Shown piece after piece: positions 8,831-17,183 of a DNA stretch of 47,995 nt; within the stretch, counting starts at the first letter, position 1; each line of letters begins with the position of its first letter. The position numbers and the translations under genes are program-made. The notes below the pieces were generated by a model. It searched no databases. It saw only the letters and a program-made list of their open reading frames with translations, and was not told where the DNA came from. The stretch lies in contig JASMDM010000068.1 in the NCBI GenBank assembly GCA_030752795.1, forward strand, positions 1 to 47,995. The letters are read 5' to 3'. The DNA comes from SAR202 cluster bacterium. GTDB taxonomy: Bacteria; Chloroflexota; Dehalococcoidia; Lucifugimonadales; UBA1123.

Positions 8831-9327
8831 CGACTGAAGGCGACGAAGGAATGGATTGGATCGAGCGGGCCGAACGCCTCGTCGAGTATCACGTCGAGGC
8901 GGCTGAATTCGTCAGGCGGGTCGGATCTCAATTGCCGAACAACCCCGGCGACGCTGAATCCGTCTGCCTGCTATGGACCCAAGCCGACGATCTGGACGAG
9001 ACGTTGTGCGGTCTATTCGACCAGATGAACGGACGCCTGTTGAACGGCGAGGGCCGAATCGAAGTGACGAGAGGCGCTGACGTCACCGAGGGATTCGGAT
9101 CTGAGCCCGAATTGGTCTACCAGTGCACTTGGACGCTCGAATGGAGCGCACAATCGAGCATCTCGTTCGTGCTGTCAATCGGGCCGCGATCCGGTGCGGT
9201 GGCGCTGGCGGCTGCGGCGATTCGATCGGAGTGGACTCAGTTGAGATTGCCTCTTGACGAAACTCAGGCTAAGCGAGCCCTCGGCCTGGCATATTACAGG
9301 GCAACAATCGGCCAACAATCCAGTTGA
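8827..9327 (+). CDS. Hypothetical protein
   Basis: 166-residue acidic soluble protein that I do not recognise. It has a helical N-terminal half (WIERAERLVEYHVEAAEFVRRV) and a C-terminal half with alternating strands and a helix. No catalytic motif, signal peptide or membrane segment was seen. It overlaps the cyclase-family gene by four bases and lies just upstream of the glutaredoxin-thioredoxin reductase gene, so the three are probably one transcript. Its coupling to the cyclase gene is the only functional hint. Confidence 0.65.
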   Translation: MTTEGDEGMDWIERAERLVEYHVEAAEFVRRVGSQLPNNPGDAESVCLLWTQADDLDETLCGLFDQMNGRLLNGEGRIEVTRGADVTEGFGSEPELVYQCTWTLEWSAQSSISFVLSIGPRSGAVALAAAAIRSEWTQLRLPLDETQAKRALGLAYYRATIGQQSS

Positions 9328-9451
9328 AACGAGGATTGGCGACTTCGAATTCGGGCGATGCCCGCAACTTCGCGCGACGCGGCAATCCAAATCGGTTGTT
9401 CTGCATCTAACCGGCTGTGGACTTATTTCAAATCCATACGGCGGGCGATTC

Positions 9452-10666
9452 ACGACGACCGCAGAACCCAAAGTCACAGTGTACGGAGCCCGGTGGTGCC
9501 CCGATTGCAAGAGAGCCAAGCAGTTCTTAGGGGAACAACGGGTGACGTTCCGATGGGTGGACATCAACGAAGACGAAGCCGGGCGCGACTACGTCCGAGA
9601 GATCAACGATGGCAAGCAGATCATCCCTACAATCGTCTTCGAAGATGGGTCGCTGCTAGTTGAACCGTCCAACGCCGAGCTCGCGGCCAAGCTGAACATA
9701 AACCCAAAAGCTGAACGTAGCTTCTACAACCTGACCGTGATCGGCGGCGGGCCGGCCGGATTGACGTCGGCGATATACGCGGCACGGGAGGGCATCGACA
9801 TCTTGATCATCGAGAGAAGCGGCGTTGGCGGACAGGTCGGCGTCACCGAACGGATCGACAATTATCCAGGGTTCCCAGATGGCATCGCCGGTGGCCAGTT
9901 GGCCGCCCAGATGCGGGCGCACGCGGAGCGTTTCGGAGTCGAGATACTCCCCGGTCAATCGGTCACGAGCGTGCAGGCTATGGGCGACTCCAAGCTCGTC
10001 ACAACCGAGACCGGAGACGAGTATTGCTCCGACGCGGTGATCATCGCGACGGGAAGCCGGTATCGCAGGCTTAACCTTCCGGGCGAAGAAGACCTGATCG
10101 GCGCGGGCATCCATTTCTGTGCAACCTGCGACGGTCCGTTTTACAAGGGTCAGGAGATGCTGGTCATCGGCGGCGGCAACAGCGGCGTCGAGGAAGGCCT
10201 GTTTCTCACGAAATTCGCCACTAAAGTCACGATCGTGGAGTTCGCCGATCGCCTCGGCGCCAGCCAGATCCTTCAGGACAAGGCAGCCGAAAACCCGAAA
10301 ATCGAGATCCGAACAAGCACCGCCGTTCAGGAGTTCCGGGGCCAGAACCGCCTCGACTCGGTTCTCATCAAGGACTTGAAGAGTGGAGAGATCGAAGAGA
10401 TCAATCCGGCGGCAGCGTTCGTCTTCATCGGCCTCGACCCGAACACGAGCTTCTTGGGCGACTCTGTCGAGCTCGACAAGGTCAAGTTCATCAAGACCGG
10501 CGAGAATTTCTGTACCAGCATTCCAGGCATCTACGCCGCCGGCGATGTCAGGGCCGGGAGCATGAAGCAAGTCACCGGCGCGGTCGGCGAAGGCAGCACC
10601 GCGGCGATGATGGTTCGACACTACATGGAACGCTTGCAAACCACGCGGGGATATCGCGGGGACTAA
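9452..10666 (+). CDS. Glutaredoxin-like / thioredoxin reductase-like fusion
   Basis: Single polypeptide with an N-terminal glutaredoxin-like domain (KVTVYGARWCPDCKRAK, redox CPDC; IIPTIVF cis-proline region) fused to a thioredoxin-reductase flavoprotein. FAD binding is in VIGGGPAGLTSAIYAAR, the redox disulfide is CATCDG, and the second nucleotide site is VIGGGNSGVEEG. The segment that normally carries HRRDxxRA to grip the NADPH phosphate reads VEFADRLGAS, so the electron donor may not be NADPH. The start is unresolved: the open frame extends to a TTG at 9254, overlapping the previous gene by 74 bases. ACG at 9452 gives a natural N-terminus. The first conventional start beyond the overlap, GTG 9479, would cut into the first strand. 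Confidence 0.88.
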   Translation, partial: TTTAEPKVTVYGARWCPDCKRAKQFLGEQRVTFRWVDINEDEAGRDYVREINDGKQIIPTIVFEDGSLLVEPSNAELAAKLNINPKAERSFYNLTVIGGGPAGLTSAIYAAREGIDILIIERSGVGGQVGVTERIDNYPGFPDGIAGGQLAAQMRAHAERFGVEILPGQSVTSVQAMGDSKLVTTETGDEYCSDAVIIATGSRYRRLNLPGEEDLIGAGIHFCATCDGPFYKGQEMLVIGGGNSGVEEGLFLTKFATKVTIVEFADRLGASQILQDKAAENPKIEIRTSTAVQEFRGQNRLDSVLIKDLKSGEIEEINPAAAFVFIGLDPNTSFLGDSVELDKVKFIKTGENFCTSIPGIYAAGDVRAGSMKQVTGAVGEGSTAAMMVRHYMERLQTTRGYRGD

Positions 10667-10713
10667 CTGGCGGACGGCCTTTCGAGCGGTCCTGCTCTTT
10701 TCGAACGAATGTT

Positions 10714-10740
10714 GGGCAGCCGGTTCATCGCTGGCTGCCC
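10714..10740 (+). terminator. Weak terminator-like hairpin
   Basis: GGGCAGCC (10714-10721) pairs with GGCTGCCC (10733-10740) across an 11-base loop. Only ATTGT follows, so the T-run is poor. The position, about 50 bases after the reductase stop, fits transcript termination. Confidence 0.35.
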
Positions 10741-10936
10741 ATTGTCACCGCATCGGACCATTCGAACCGCTTTGACTCGGTTCGACAGGCCGGTTCGGCA
10801 ATCAATGGGTTTCATTTGACCAGCAGACGCACCGTGGATTGATTTACATCAGTCCGCATACTGCGGTAACCTATCATCCATCCTTTCTCGCTTTCCGCCT
10901 GGGCAGGGTTGGACGATATTCTAGGGAGTGGACATC

Positions 10937-12181
10937 TTGACATCTAACCGCGTGGTTGTCACGGGTATTGGGGTAGTCAGCCCGTTGGGGCTCGATCGGG
11001 ATACGACGTGGGCGAGTTTGCTCGCTGGCGACTCCGGAATGGGACCCATCGCCAGTTTCGATCCCGAAGGCTACCAGACGACCTTCGCCGCCGAGGTCAA
11101 GGACTTCGACCCCGAGGGGCTGGTCGGCCGCAAACAGGCTCGGAGGATGGATCGGTTCGTGCAACTGGCCTCGGCCGCGACGTTCGAAGCTGTTGACGGT
11201 GCCGGAATCACGATAACTCCCGAGAATTGCAATCGAGTCTCGGTGATGATCGCCAGCGGAATCGGCGGAATCATCACGCTGTCCCAACAAGTCGGGGTGC
11301 TGGATGATCGCGGCCCAAGCCGCATCTCCCCGTTCCTCGTGCCGATGATGCTTCCAGACATGGCATCGGGCCAGGTCTCGATGCTTTTGGGCGCGAAGGG
11401 CGCCAACTACTCGACCGTCTCCGCTTGCTCAAGCGCCGCTGACACTATCGGCGTCGCGTTCGAAGCTCTCCGCCGGGGCGATGTCGACATCGCTCTGACC
11501 GGCGGATCGGAGGCTGCCATCTGCCCGATTGGCGTGGCAGGGTTCAACGCCTGCCAGGCGCTCTCGAGGCGCAACGACGATCCGGAGCATGCATCACGAC
11601 CGTTTGACGCCGACCGCGACGGGTTCGTCCTCGGCGAAGGCGCCGCGATCCTGGTGCTGGAGACCGTCGATTCGGCTATCGGCCGGGGCGCTCAACCGAT
11701 TGTGGAAATGGTCGGCTACGGTTCCACCGCCGACGCCTACCACATCACGCAACCCGCTCCCGAGGGCGAAGGCGCCGCCAGGGCGATGCAAAACGCCCTG
11801 AACCAGGCCCAGTTGACGCCCGGGGACATCGAGTACATCAATGCGCATGGCACCTCGACGCCGCTCAATGACAAGTTCGAGACCATGGCCGTAAAGAAGG
11901 TATTCGACGAAGACGCGTATCGGATTCCGATCAGCTCCACGAAGTCGATGACCGGCCATTTGCTCGGCGCCAGCGGGGCTCTCGAAGCGGCCGTCACGTC
12001 GATGGTCATCTCATCGTCGCAGATACCGCCGACCATGAACCTTGAGACATCCGACCCCGAATGCGATCTTGACTACACTCCGAATGCCGCACGAACCGGT
12101 CGCGTCGGCGCCGCGATGAGCAACTCGTTCGGCTTCGGCGGGCACAACGCTTCACTCGTGTTCCAGGAGTGGGTCGAGTAG
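10937..12181 (+). CDS. fabF: 3-oxoacyl-ACP synthase II
   Basis: Condensing enzyme that elongates acyl-ACP with malonyl-ACP in fatty acid synthesis. The catalytic triad is visible: Cys in VSACSSAAD (about residue 164), His in NAHGTSTPLND and His in KSMTGHLLGASGA. The length, 414 residues, is standard for FabF. A GTG at 10928 is in frame, but TTG at 10937 lies 8 bases after AGGGAG and gives the usual N-terminus TSNRVVVTGIGVVSPLG, so it is preferred. No other fab or acpP genes flank it, which is unusual because fabF often follows acpP. It could therefore be a secondary paralogue. Confidence 0.92.
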   Translation: MTSNRVVVTGIGVVSPLGLDRDTTWASLLAGDSGMGPIASFDPEGYQTTFAAEVKDFDPEGLVGRKQARRMDRFVQLASAATFEAVDGAGITITPENCNRVSVMIASGIGGIITLSQQVGVLDDRGPSRISPFLVPMMLPDMASGQVSMLLGAKGANYSTVSACSSAADTIGVAFEALRRGDVDIALTGGSEAAICPIGVAGFNACQALSRRNDDPEHASRPFDADRDGFVLGEGAAILVLETVDSAIGRGAQPIVEMVGYGSTADAYHITQPAPEGEGAARAMQNALNQAQLTPGDIEYINAHGTSTPLNDKFETMAVKKVFDEDAYRIPISSTKSMTGHLLGASGALEAAVTSMVISSSQIPPTMNLETSDPECDLDYTPNAARTGRVGAAMSNSFGFGGHNASLVFQEWVE

Positions 12182-12403
12182 ACGCCAGGCACGCGGCACA
12201 CCAGGCTCTCGGGATTCGATCCGGCTCCGAGAGACTCAACCTCGGGCCAAACGGCGACGACGAATGGGGACGGAGTTGCCCGTACCCGTGTGTTTCTTGT
12301 CTGGTTTATAGGCCGGCCAATACTTCAGGTGCCTTGCTCGCCGGGGTAAACGGCGTGGCCGGTTTCGACAGGAAATTTCATCCCTCGGCCAACTCGTCGA
12401 CCG
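12182..12403. other. Intergenic region after fabF
   Basis: No gene seen. CTCTCGG (12206-12212) pairs with CCGAGAG (12227-12233), a 7-bp hairpin about 25 bases after the fabF stop. No T-run follows it, so it is only a possible terminator. Confidence 0.3.
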
Positions 12404-12689
12404 ATGTTCTCTGGGCATCCGACTATCCTGAAAGGCACATCACTCCGCGAGTAAATCCTCGATCCATCGCGCCTTCTTCTTCTCGCCACGAAAACCCAAC
12501 CGAAATTGTCATCGCGACAAGTACGAACTCGCCGATTCGCTTGTACTCCGAAAATATGCTTCCACCGCCCCCGCCTACTTCTACAATCAGGCGATCAAGC
12601 ACGATCAGGATCAATTCATCCCTTGGCAGTTCGCCGAAAGACAGTTCGACGATGTCGAGGAGCGCAAGAGCGCAGGACCGCGAACATGA
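12404..12689 (+). pseudogene. Possible frameshifted small gene, unknown function
   Basis: From 12432 to the TGA at 12687 one frame reads like a real protein, with balanced and aromatic-rich composition (for example KYELADSLVLRKYAS, then APAYFYNQAIKHDQDQ and FIPWQFAERQF), but it has no start codon. The preceding frame opens with ATG at 12404 and reads MFSGHPTILKGTSLRE before a TAA. Removing one base near 12452 would join the two as SLREKSSIHRAFFF. It could be a genuine small gene with a one-base insertion, or a chance open frame. The family is not recognised. Confidence 0.3.
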
Positions 12690-12791
12690 ATTCGGACGCC
12701 GGCCTTGATCCAACGAAATCCGTCAGAAACCCGTACGGAACAGGCACCGAGTCGTTTGCCCTGGTTCTCGCTGTGCCATACCATTCGCGTC

Positions 12792-14474
12792 ATGGCGAAG
12801 ATGTGGAAGATGATGCCGCCCGCCCCCGCGGGTTTCGAAGCGACGCTTGGTCTGCCACGCGTCCAGGCGCAGTTGTTGTTCAACCGAGGCGTCAAAACGG
12901 CTGAGGACGCCGCGAATCTGTTGAGCACCGACCCAGGACCCGATTACGATCCGACCCTGCTCCCGGATATGGACGCCGCGGTCCACAGAATCGAATCCGC
13001 GTTGGACTCGGGCGAGACTATCGGAATCTTCGGCGACTTCGACACCGACGGCATCACCGGCACGGCGCTCATGGTCAAGGCGTTGCGCGCGTTGGGCGCC
13101 AATGTCGTCCCCTATCTTCCGGACCGCGTGGACGAAGGCCACGGCCTCAACCCGGATGCGCTGCAACAACTCCGGCAACAAGGCGTTACGCTGCTTATCA
13201 CCGTCGACTGCGGCGCCACGGCGGTCGACGAAATCGGCATCGCGCACGATCTTGGCATCGACACAATCGTCACCGATCATCACACCATCCATGGAGACTT
13301 CCCGGCAGCGGTCGCGTTGATCGATCCGAAGAGACACGACTCGGAGTACCCCTATTCCGAGCTCACGGGCGTGGGCATGGCGTACAAGCTGGTGGAAGCC
13401 CTTCACGAGGCAGTCGGTGGCGAGCCAGCCGACGACCTCTTGGAGCTCGTGGCGCTCGGAACCGTGGCGGACGTCGGACCTCTCACCGGTGAGAACCGAC
13501 ACTTCGTCAGAGAAGGTTTGAAGAGGATCAATTCGTCTTCCAACCTCGGAATCCGTGCCCTGTCCGCCGTGGCCCGGATGACGATCGGCGCAATCGACAC
13601 GTCGTCGCTTTCGTTCGGTTTGATTCCTCGGCTCAACGCCGCGGGCAGGCTTGGGAGCGCCGAGACAAGCTTTGAACTGCTGACGACCGACGACGAAACG
13701 CGGGCTCGCACACTGGCAGAACAGCTCGAGCGGTACAACCGAGACCGTCAAGAGCTAACGGCTCGGGGCATAGATGAAGCGGAGTCGATGCTGAGCAAGC
13801 GGCACCCCGCGGGTACGCCGCCGGTGATCGTCGTGGGCGACAAGTCGTGGCAACCGGGCATCCTGGGATTGATCGCTGGACGTCTGTGCGAGGCGCATTA
13901 CCGCCCGGCCATCGCGGTGCAGGTGGGCGACGAGATCTGCCGGGCCAGCGGCAGGAGTATCGCGGAGTTCGACATCGTTGATGCGCTCGCGGGCGTCGAC
14001 GAGGAGTTCGTCAAATTCGGCGGCCACGCGCGAGCAGCTGGATTCACCATACGCACCGAGCAGATGCGTGAGCTCGTGCGCAAGCTCACCGAAGCCGCAG
14101 GCGCTCGTGTAGACGGTCTCGAACCGCACCAGGAGTTGACTGTCGACATGGCGGCGCTGCCGTCGGAGGTTGCCGGCCAGAACTTCCAGTTCATCCAGAA
14201 GCTCGCGCCCTTCGGGGCGGAGAACCCATCGCCTGTATTCGTCGCCGAGGGCGTGACCGTTTTGGACGCGCGAGCGGTCGGCAATGGCAGGCATTTGAAG
14301 TTGAAGCTGAGGGACGGCGGCGCGGCCTGGGACGCAATCGCTTTCGGGCAAGGCAGCCAGGTCGACGCGGTCCGAGGCGGCGTCGACATCGCCTACGGCA
14401 TGGAACACAACACCTGGCAAGGCCGGACCAACATCCAACTCGTCATCGAGGACCTGCGACCGGCCGGGCGATAA
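12792..14474 (+). CDS. recJ: Single-stranded-DNA-specific exonuclease RecJ
   Basis: 5'-3' exonuclease of recombination and repair, a DHH phosphoesterase. Motif I is FGDFDTDGITGTALM (DxDxDG), motif II is TVDCGATA, motif III is VTDHHT, and motif IV lies in LVALGTVADVGPL. The DHHA1 nucleotide-binding segment includes FGGHARAAGFTI, followed by a C-terminal OB-like region. The open frame extends upstream to a TTG at 12705, but ATG 12792 gives a normal RecJ N-terminus and 560 residues, so it was chosen. No strong ribosome site precedes either start. Confidence 0.92.
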   Translation: MAKMWKMMPPAPAGFEATLGLPRVQAQLLFNRGVKTAEDAANLLSTDPGPDYDPTLLPDMDAAVHRIESALDSGETIGIFGDFDTDGITGTALMVKALRALGANVVPYLPDRVDEGHGLNPDALQQLRQQGVTLLITVDCGATAVDEIGIAHDLGIDTIVTDHHTIHGDFPAAVALIDPKRHDSEYPYSELTGVGMAYKLVEALHEAVGGEPADDLLELVALGTVADVGPLTGENRHFVREGLKRINSSSNLGIRALSAVARMTIGAIDTSSLSFGLIPRLNAAGRLGSAETSFELLTTDDETRARTLAEQLERYNRDRQELTARGIDEAESMLSKRHPAGTPPVIVVGDKSWQPGILGLIAGRLCEAHYRPAIAVQVGDEICRASGRSIAEFDIVDALAGVDEEFVKFGGHARAAGFTIRTEQMRELVRKLTEAAGARVDGLEPHQELTVDMAALPSEVAGQNFQFIQKLAPFGAENPSPVFVAEGVTVLDARAVGNGRHLKLKLRDGGAAWDAIAFGQGSQVDAVRGGVDIAYGMEHNTWQGRTNIQLVIEDLRPAGR

Positions 14475-14541
14475 CTAATCGGGCGCGCCGGCCTTCTAAG
14501 CCACCGTCGTTTGTGCTTCCGAAGTTTGCGTCAGAATCCGA

Positions 14542-15417
14542 CTACTGCCCGCGCTCCTGACGTCGTCGCTCCGCTCTCGTGCCTCTGCCTCGTGAGGATT
14601 GCTGACGCGCCGACACGGCCGCGGCGGCTTCTTCGGGCGACATGAAGCGAGCTTTCCAAAGCAATATGACGACCGAGATGCCCAGTATGAGCAGAGCAAT
14701 GTAATGGGCTTCTTGCATGCCGAGCGCCCAAACCTTGTCCTGCCGCAGGAACGTGATCCCAAACCGGCCGACCGCGTAGAACACCAAGTACACGGCCCAA
14801 ATCATTCCGGCGGGTTTCAGTTTTCCTCGAAGCCGCCAGATGACCAGCAACGCGAGCATGTTCCAGAACATCTCGTATGCGATCACCGGCTGGACAGACA
14901 CGTCGATGCCGTTGGCACAGATTCGCGCGTCCGACGCCGGGTTTGTCCAAACGAACCCGAGCGCGAAGTCCCAGGCTCTGGCGCAGTGTTCGCCGTTGAC
15001 GATGTCGCCGAGCCGCCCAATTGCCTGGACGAAAAGCATCGCCGGAGCGGTCAGATCCGCGATCACGCCGACGGGATGCTTGTTGAGAAGCGCGTAGCCG
15101 GCGCCGCCCAGGAAGCCGCCCACGATGCCGCCCCAGAGCCCGATCCCGCCGCTCCAGATGGCGAGTATCTGACCGGGATTTCCCTGATAGTAGTCCAGGT
15201 TGTCGATCACGTGGACGAATCGTGCGCCGAGGATGCCTCCGAGGATGGCCCAGATCGCTATCGAGTAGATATCGTCCGGGTCTATTCCTTGCGACGGCGC
15301 CCATCGCCCTACCAGGTAGACGGCCGATGCGACCGCGATGAAGCTGAAGAATCCGTGCCAACTCAGGACGAATGTCCCTAGAGTGACCAGGTTCGGACCT
15401 ACTACAATCTCAACCAT
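14542..15417 (-). CDS. lgt: Prolipoprotein diacylglyceryl transferase
   Basis: Integral membrane enzyme that transfers diacylglycerol from phosphatidylglycerol to the lipobox cysteine of prolipoproteins. The Lgt signature GRLGDIVNGEHCA contains the essential arginine and Asn/Gly residues. WHGFFSF near the N-terminus and seven hydrophobic segments fit the family. The C-terminus is a short basic tail rich in R, Q and S. The presence of Lgt agrees with the lipobox proteins encoded here at 19425 and 46448. It is convergent with recJ, separated by about 70 bases. Confidence 0.93.
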   Translation of the reverse strand: MVEIVVGPNLVTLGTFVLSWHGFFSFIAVASAVYLVGRWAPSQGIDPDDIYSIAIWAILGGILGARFVHVIDNLDYYQGNPGQILAIWSGGIGLWGGIVGGFLGGAGYALLNKHPVGVIADLTAPAMLFVQAIGRLGDIVNGEHCARAWDFALGFVWTNPASDARICANGIDVSVQPVIAYEMFWNMLALLVIWRLRGKLKPAGMIWAVYLVFYAVGRFGITFLRQDKVWALGMQEAHYIALLILGISVVILLWKARFMSPEEAAAAVSARQQSSRGRGTRAERRRQERGQ

Positions 15418-15566
15418 ACGTTAACGCAACCTCCCGAGGCGCGGCGTGCCAAAACCTCGCAGGTCAAATCTAAGTGTCCGTCGCCGCAGTGTCAAGCGTA
15501 CTCGGGCGAAACGGGCCACGCGAATGAATCATTCCGCATCAAGCTGGACCTGAAAGAAGGCAATCG

Positions 15567-16463
15567 TTGCACGAAAGTGTAGACAACTTCCTTCATTTCA
15601 TGACCGTCGAGAGAGGCGTTTCGACCAACACGTTGGCCGCGTACCGCAACGATTTGCGCCAGCTCGTCGGGTTCCTCGAAGAGCGAGACGGCAGCGTAGA
15701 CGATTGGGCCGGTGTCGATGACCAGGTCGTCACCGACTACGTGTTGCATTTGCACGACCTTGGCTACTCGGATACGACCCGTGCCAGGAAAGTCGCGTCC
15801 GCTAAGTCCTTGTTCGGATTCCTGGTTCGTGAAGGTCACCTCGAGCGGGACCCTACCGAAAACGTCAGCTCTCCGAGGGTCGGAAGGTCCCTGCCCAACA
15901 CGTTGACCGAAGAAGACGTGGACAGACTGCTGGCCGCCCCGGCCGCGAGTCCCGTGGCGGAATCGGCCCGCGATCAGGCGATGCTCGAACTCTTGTACGC
16001 TACAGGCATGCGGGTCACGGAACTGGTGTCGCTGGACCTCGAGGATCTGGATTTCGACGGCGCCGCGGTCCGATGCTTCGGCAAAGGCGGCAAAGAGAGG
16101 ATGATCCCGCTTCACGAGCAGGCCATCGAAGCTGTCGGCGCTTATCTGGACTCCGGGAGGCCGGAACCGAAAGACAAGGCGTCGCAGACCGCGGTGTTCC
16201 TGAATCGGAGGGGCGCTCGGTTGACCCGGCAAGGCTTCTGGCTGGTGCTCAAGAATTACGCGCGACGGGCCGGACTCGAGGGGAAGATCACGCCGCACAC
16301 ACTGCGACACAGTTTTGCCACCCACCTGCTCCGAGGCGGCGCGCAGCTTCGTCATGTCCAAGAACTGTTGGGCCATTCCAGCATCACGACGACCCAGGTG
16401 TACACGCATCTAACCTCGGAGCACGTACGGACCGAATACGACAAAGCGCACCCTCGGGCGTGA
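15567..16463 (+). CDS. xerD: Tyrosine site-specific recombinase XerD/XerC
   Basis: 298-residue tyrosine recombinase that resolves chromosome dimers at dif. The N-terminal SAM-like core-binding domain ends near residue 105. The catalytic set is complete: Arg in ATGMRVTELVSL, Lys in GKGGKERMIPL, HTLRHSFATH, LGHSSITTTQ, and Tyr in VYTHLTSEH. Its size and lack of extensions point to the housekeeping Xer type, not a phage integrase. Assignment to XerD rather than XerC is by general resemblance only. TTG start at 15567, six bases after AAGAAGG. Confidence 0.88.
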   Translation: MHESVDNFLHFMTVERGVSTNTLAAYRNDLRQLVGFLEERDGSVDDWAGVDDQVVTDYVLHLHDLGYSDTTRARKVASAKSLFGFLVREGHLERDPTENVSSPRVGRSLPNTLTEEDVDRLLAAPAASPVAESARDQAMLELLYATGMRVTELVSLDLEDLDFDGAAVRCFGKGGKERMIPLHEQAIEAVGAYLDSGRPEPKDKASQTAVFLNRRGARLTRQGFWLVLKNYARRAGLEGKITPHTLRHSFATHLLRGGAQLRHVQELLGHSSITTTQVYTHLTSEHVRTEYDKAHPRA

Positions 16464-16745
16464 CCGCGGACCGCGAGCTTCCTGGGCGCGCAGAAGCGCG
16501 GTCATACATCGGGACAAACCGAACTTGGTCTGAGAACTCAGAATTGCACGGATAATGCGATACAATCAAATGACGAAGATCAAGACAACCTACGAAGCTC
16601 CCGCACGGCGGACCGGTTTCCCGGCGAGACCAACTGGGTCGATTGAAACCATCCCATGCAATCAGCGACAATAAGGCTGACGCCGACAATCATTTGAACG
16701 CGTCAATGGATTCGACAGAGTCGAACCACCGTCAGGAGAACGTTC

Positions 16746-17114
16746 ATGCCCAGCAAACGAAGAAGGGCCGCCACGCGGCAGGCACAACTAAGCCAACGTA
16801 AGAGGCGATCGCGAAATCGGCCGCTTAACATCGGCGTCTCGGATCAGGAGACCGCTCCCGCGGCCGTGTCGGAATCCGGCCAATCCGACACCAGCGACGG
16901 CGGCGTTGACGCGGTGGCGGAGCCCCAGCCGGCGGTCATTCCCGCGCAGCCTCGCACGACTTCTCGACCAAGCAGGCCAACCCGCCGACGAACCGCCGCG
17001 CGAGTAGACCCGCTGCCGACGTATTCGTACCTCGGTTCCGAGCTCCGCCGAATCGGCGCGATGACGGCCGTAATAGTTGTGCTTCTGGGCGTACTGACCG
17101 CAGTATTGAGATAG
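16746..17114 (+). CDS. Small basic protein with C-terminal membrane anchor
   Basis: 122 residues. Residues 1-26 are strongly basic (RRRAATRQ..., RKRRSRNR), the middle is acidic then Pro/Ala/Thr rich and probably disordered, and residues about 103-122 form one hydrophobic helix (IGAMTAVIVVLLGVLTAVL). This suggests a tail-anchored or bitopic membrane protein whose cytoplasmic part could contact nucleic acid or ribosomes. That role is inference. It has a good ribosome site (AGGAG, 7 bases before ATG). It lies between xerD and uvrC, and the family is not recognised. Confidence 0.7.
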   Translation: MPSKRRRAATRQAQLSQRKRRSRNRPLNIGVSDQETAPAAVSESGQSDTSDGGVDAVAEPQPAVIPAQPRTTSRPSRPTRRRTAARVDPLPTYSYLGSELRRIGAMTAVIVVLLGVLTAVLR

Positions 17115-17183
17115 GCGCCCGAATCGCCTGAGCCCCGGTCCTCGTCCAACAACCGGACCCGGAATCATGACCCAGAGGGCAGC

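Noticed and set aside
9656..10639. Long minus-strand frame opposite the thioredoxin-reductase fusion
   Set aside because: It mirrors the coding strand (Asp/Arg/Val-rich antisense composition) with no family motif.
12330..12440. Resemblance of VLWASDYPER in one frame to the amidohydrolase motif (W/S-x-S-D-Y-P) and of GGTTTCGACAGG to the start of tmRNA
   Set aside because: Neither extends: no other amidohydrolase motif is found in any frame, and no tmRNA tag frame, T arm or acceptor partner exists within 400 bases.
12169..12708. 179-codon plus-strand frame overlapping the fabF end
   Set aside because: Starts inside fabF, has low-complexity Ser/Pro composition and conflicts with the better coding frame at 12432-12689.
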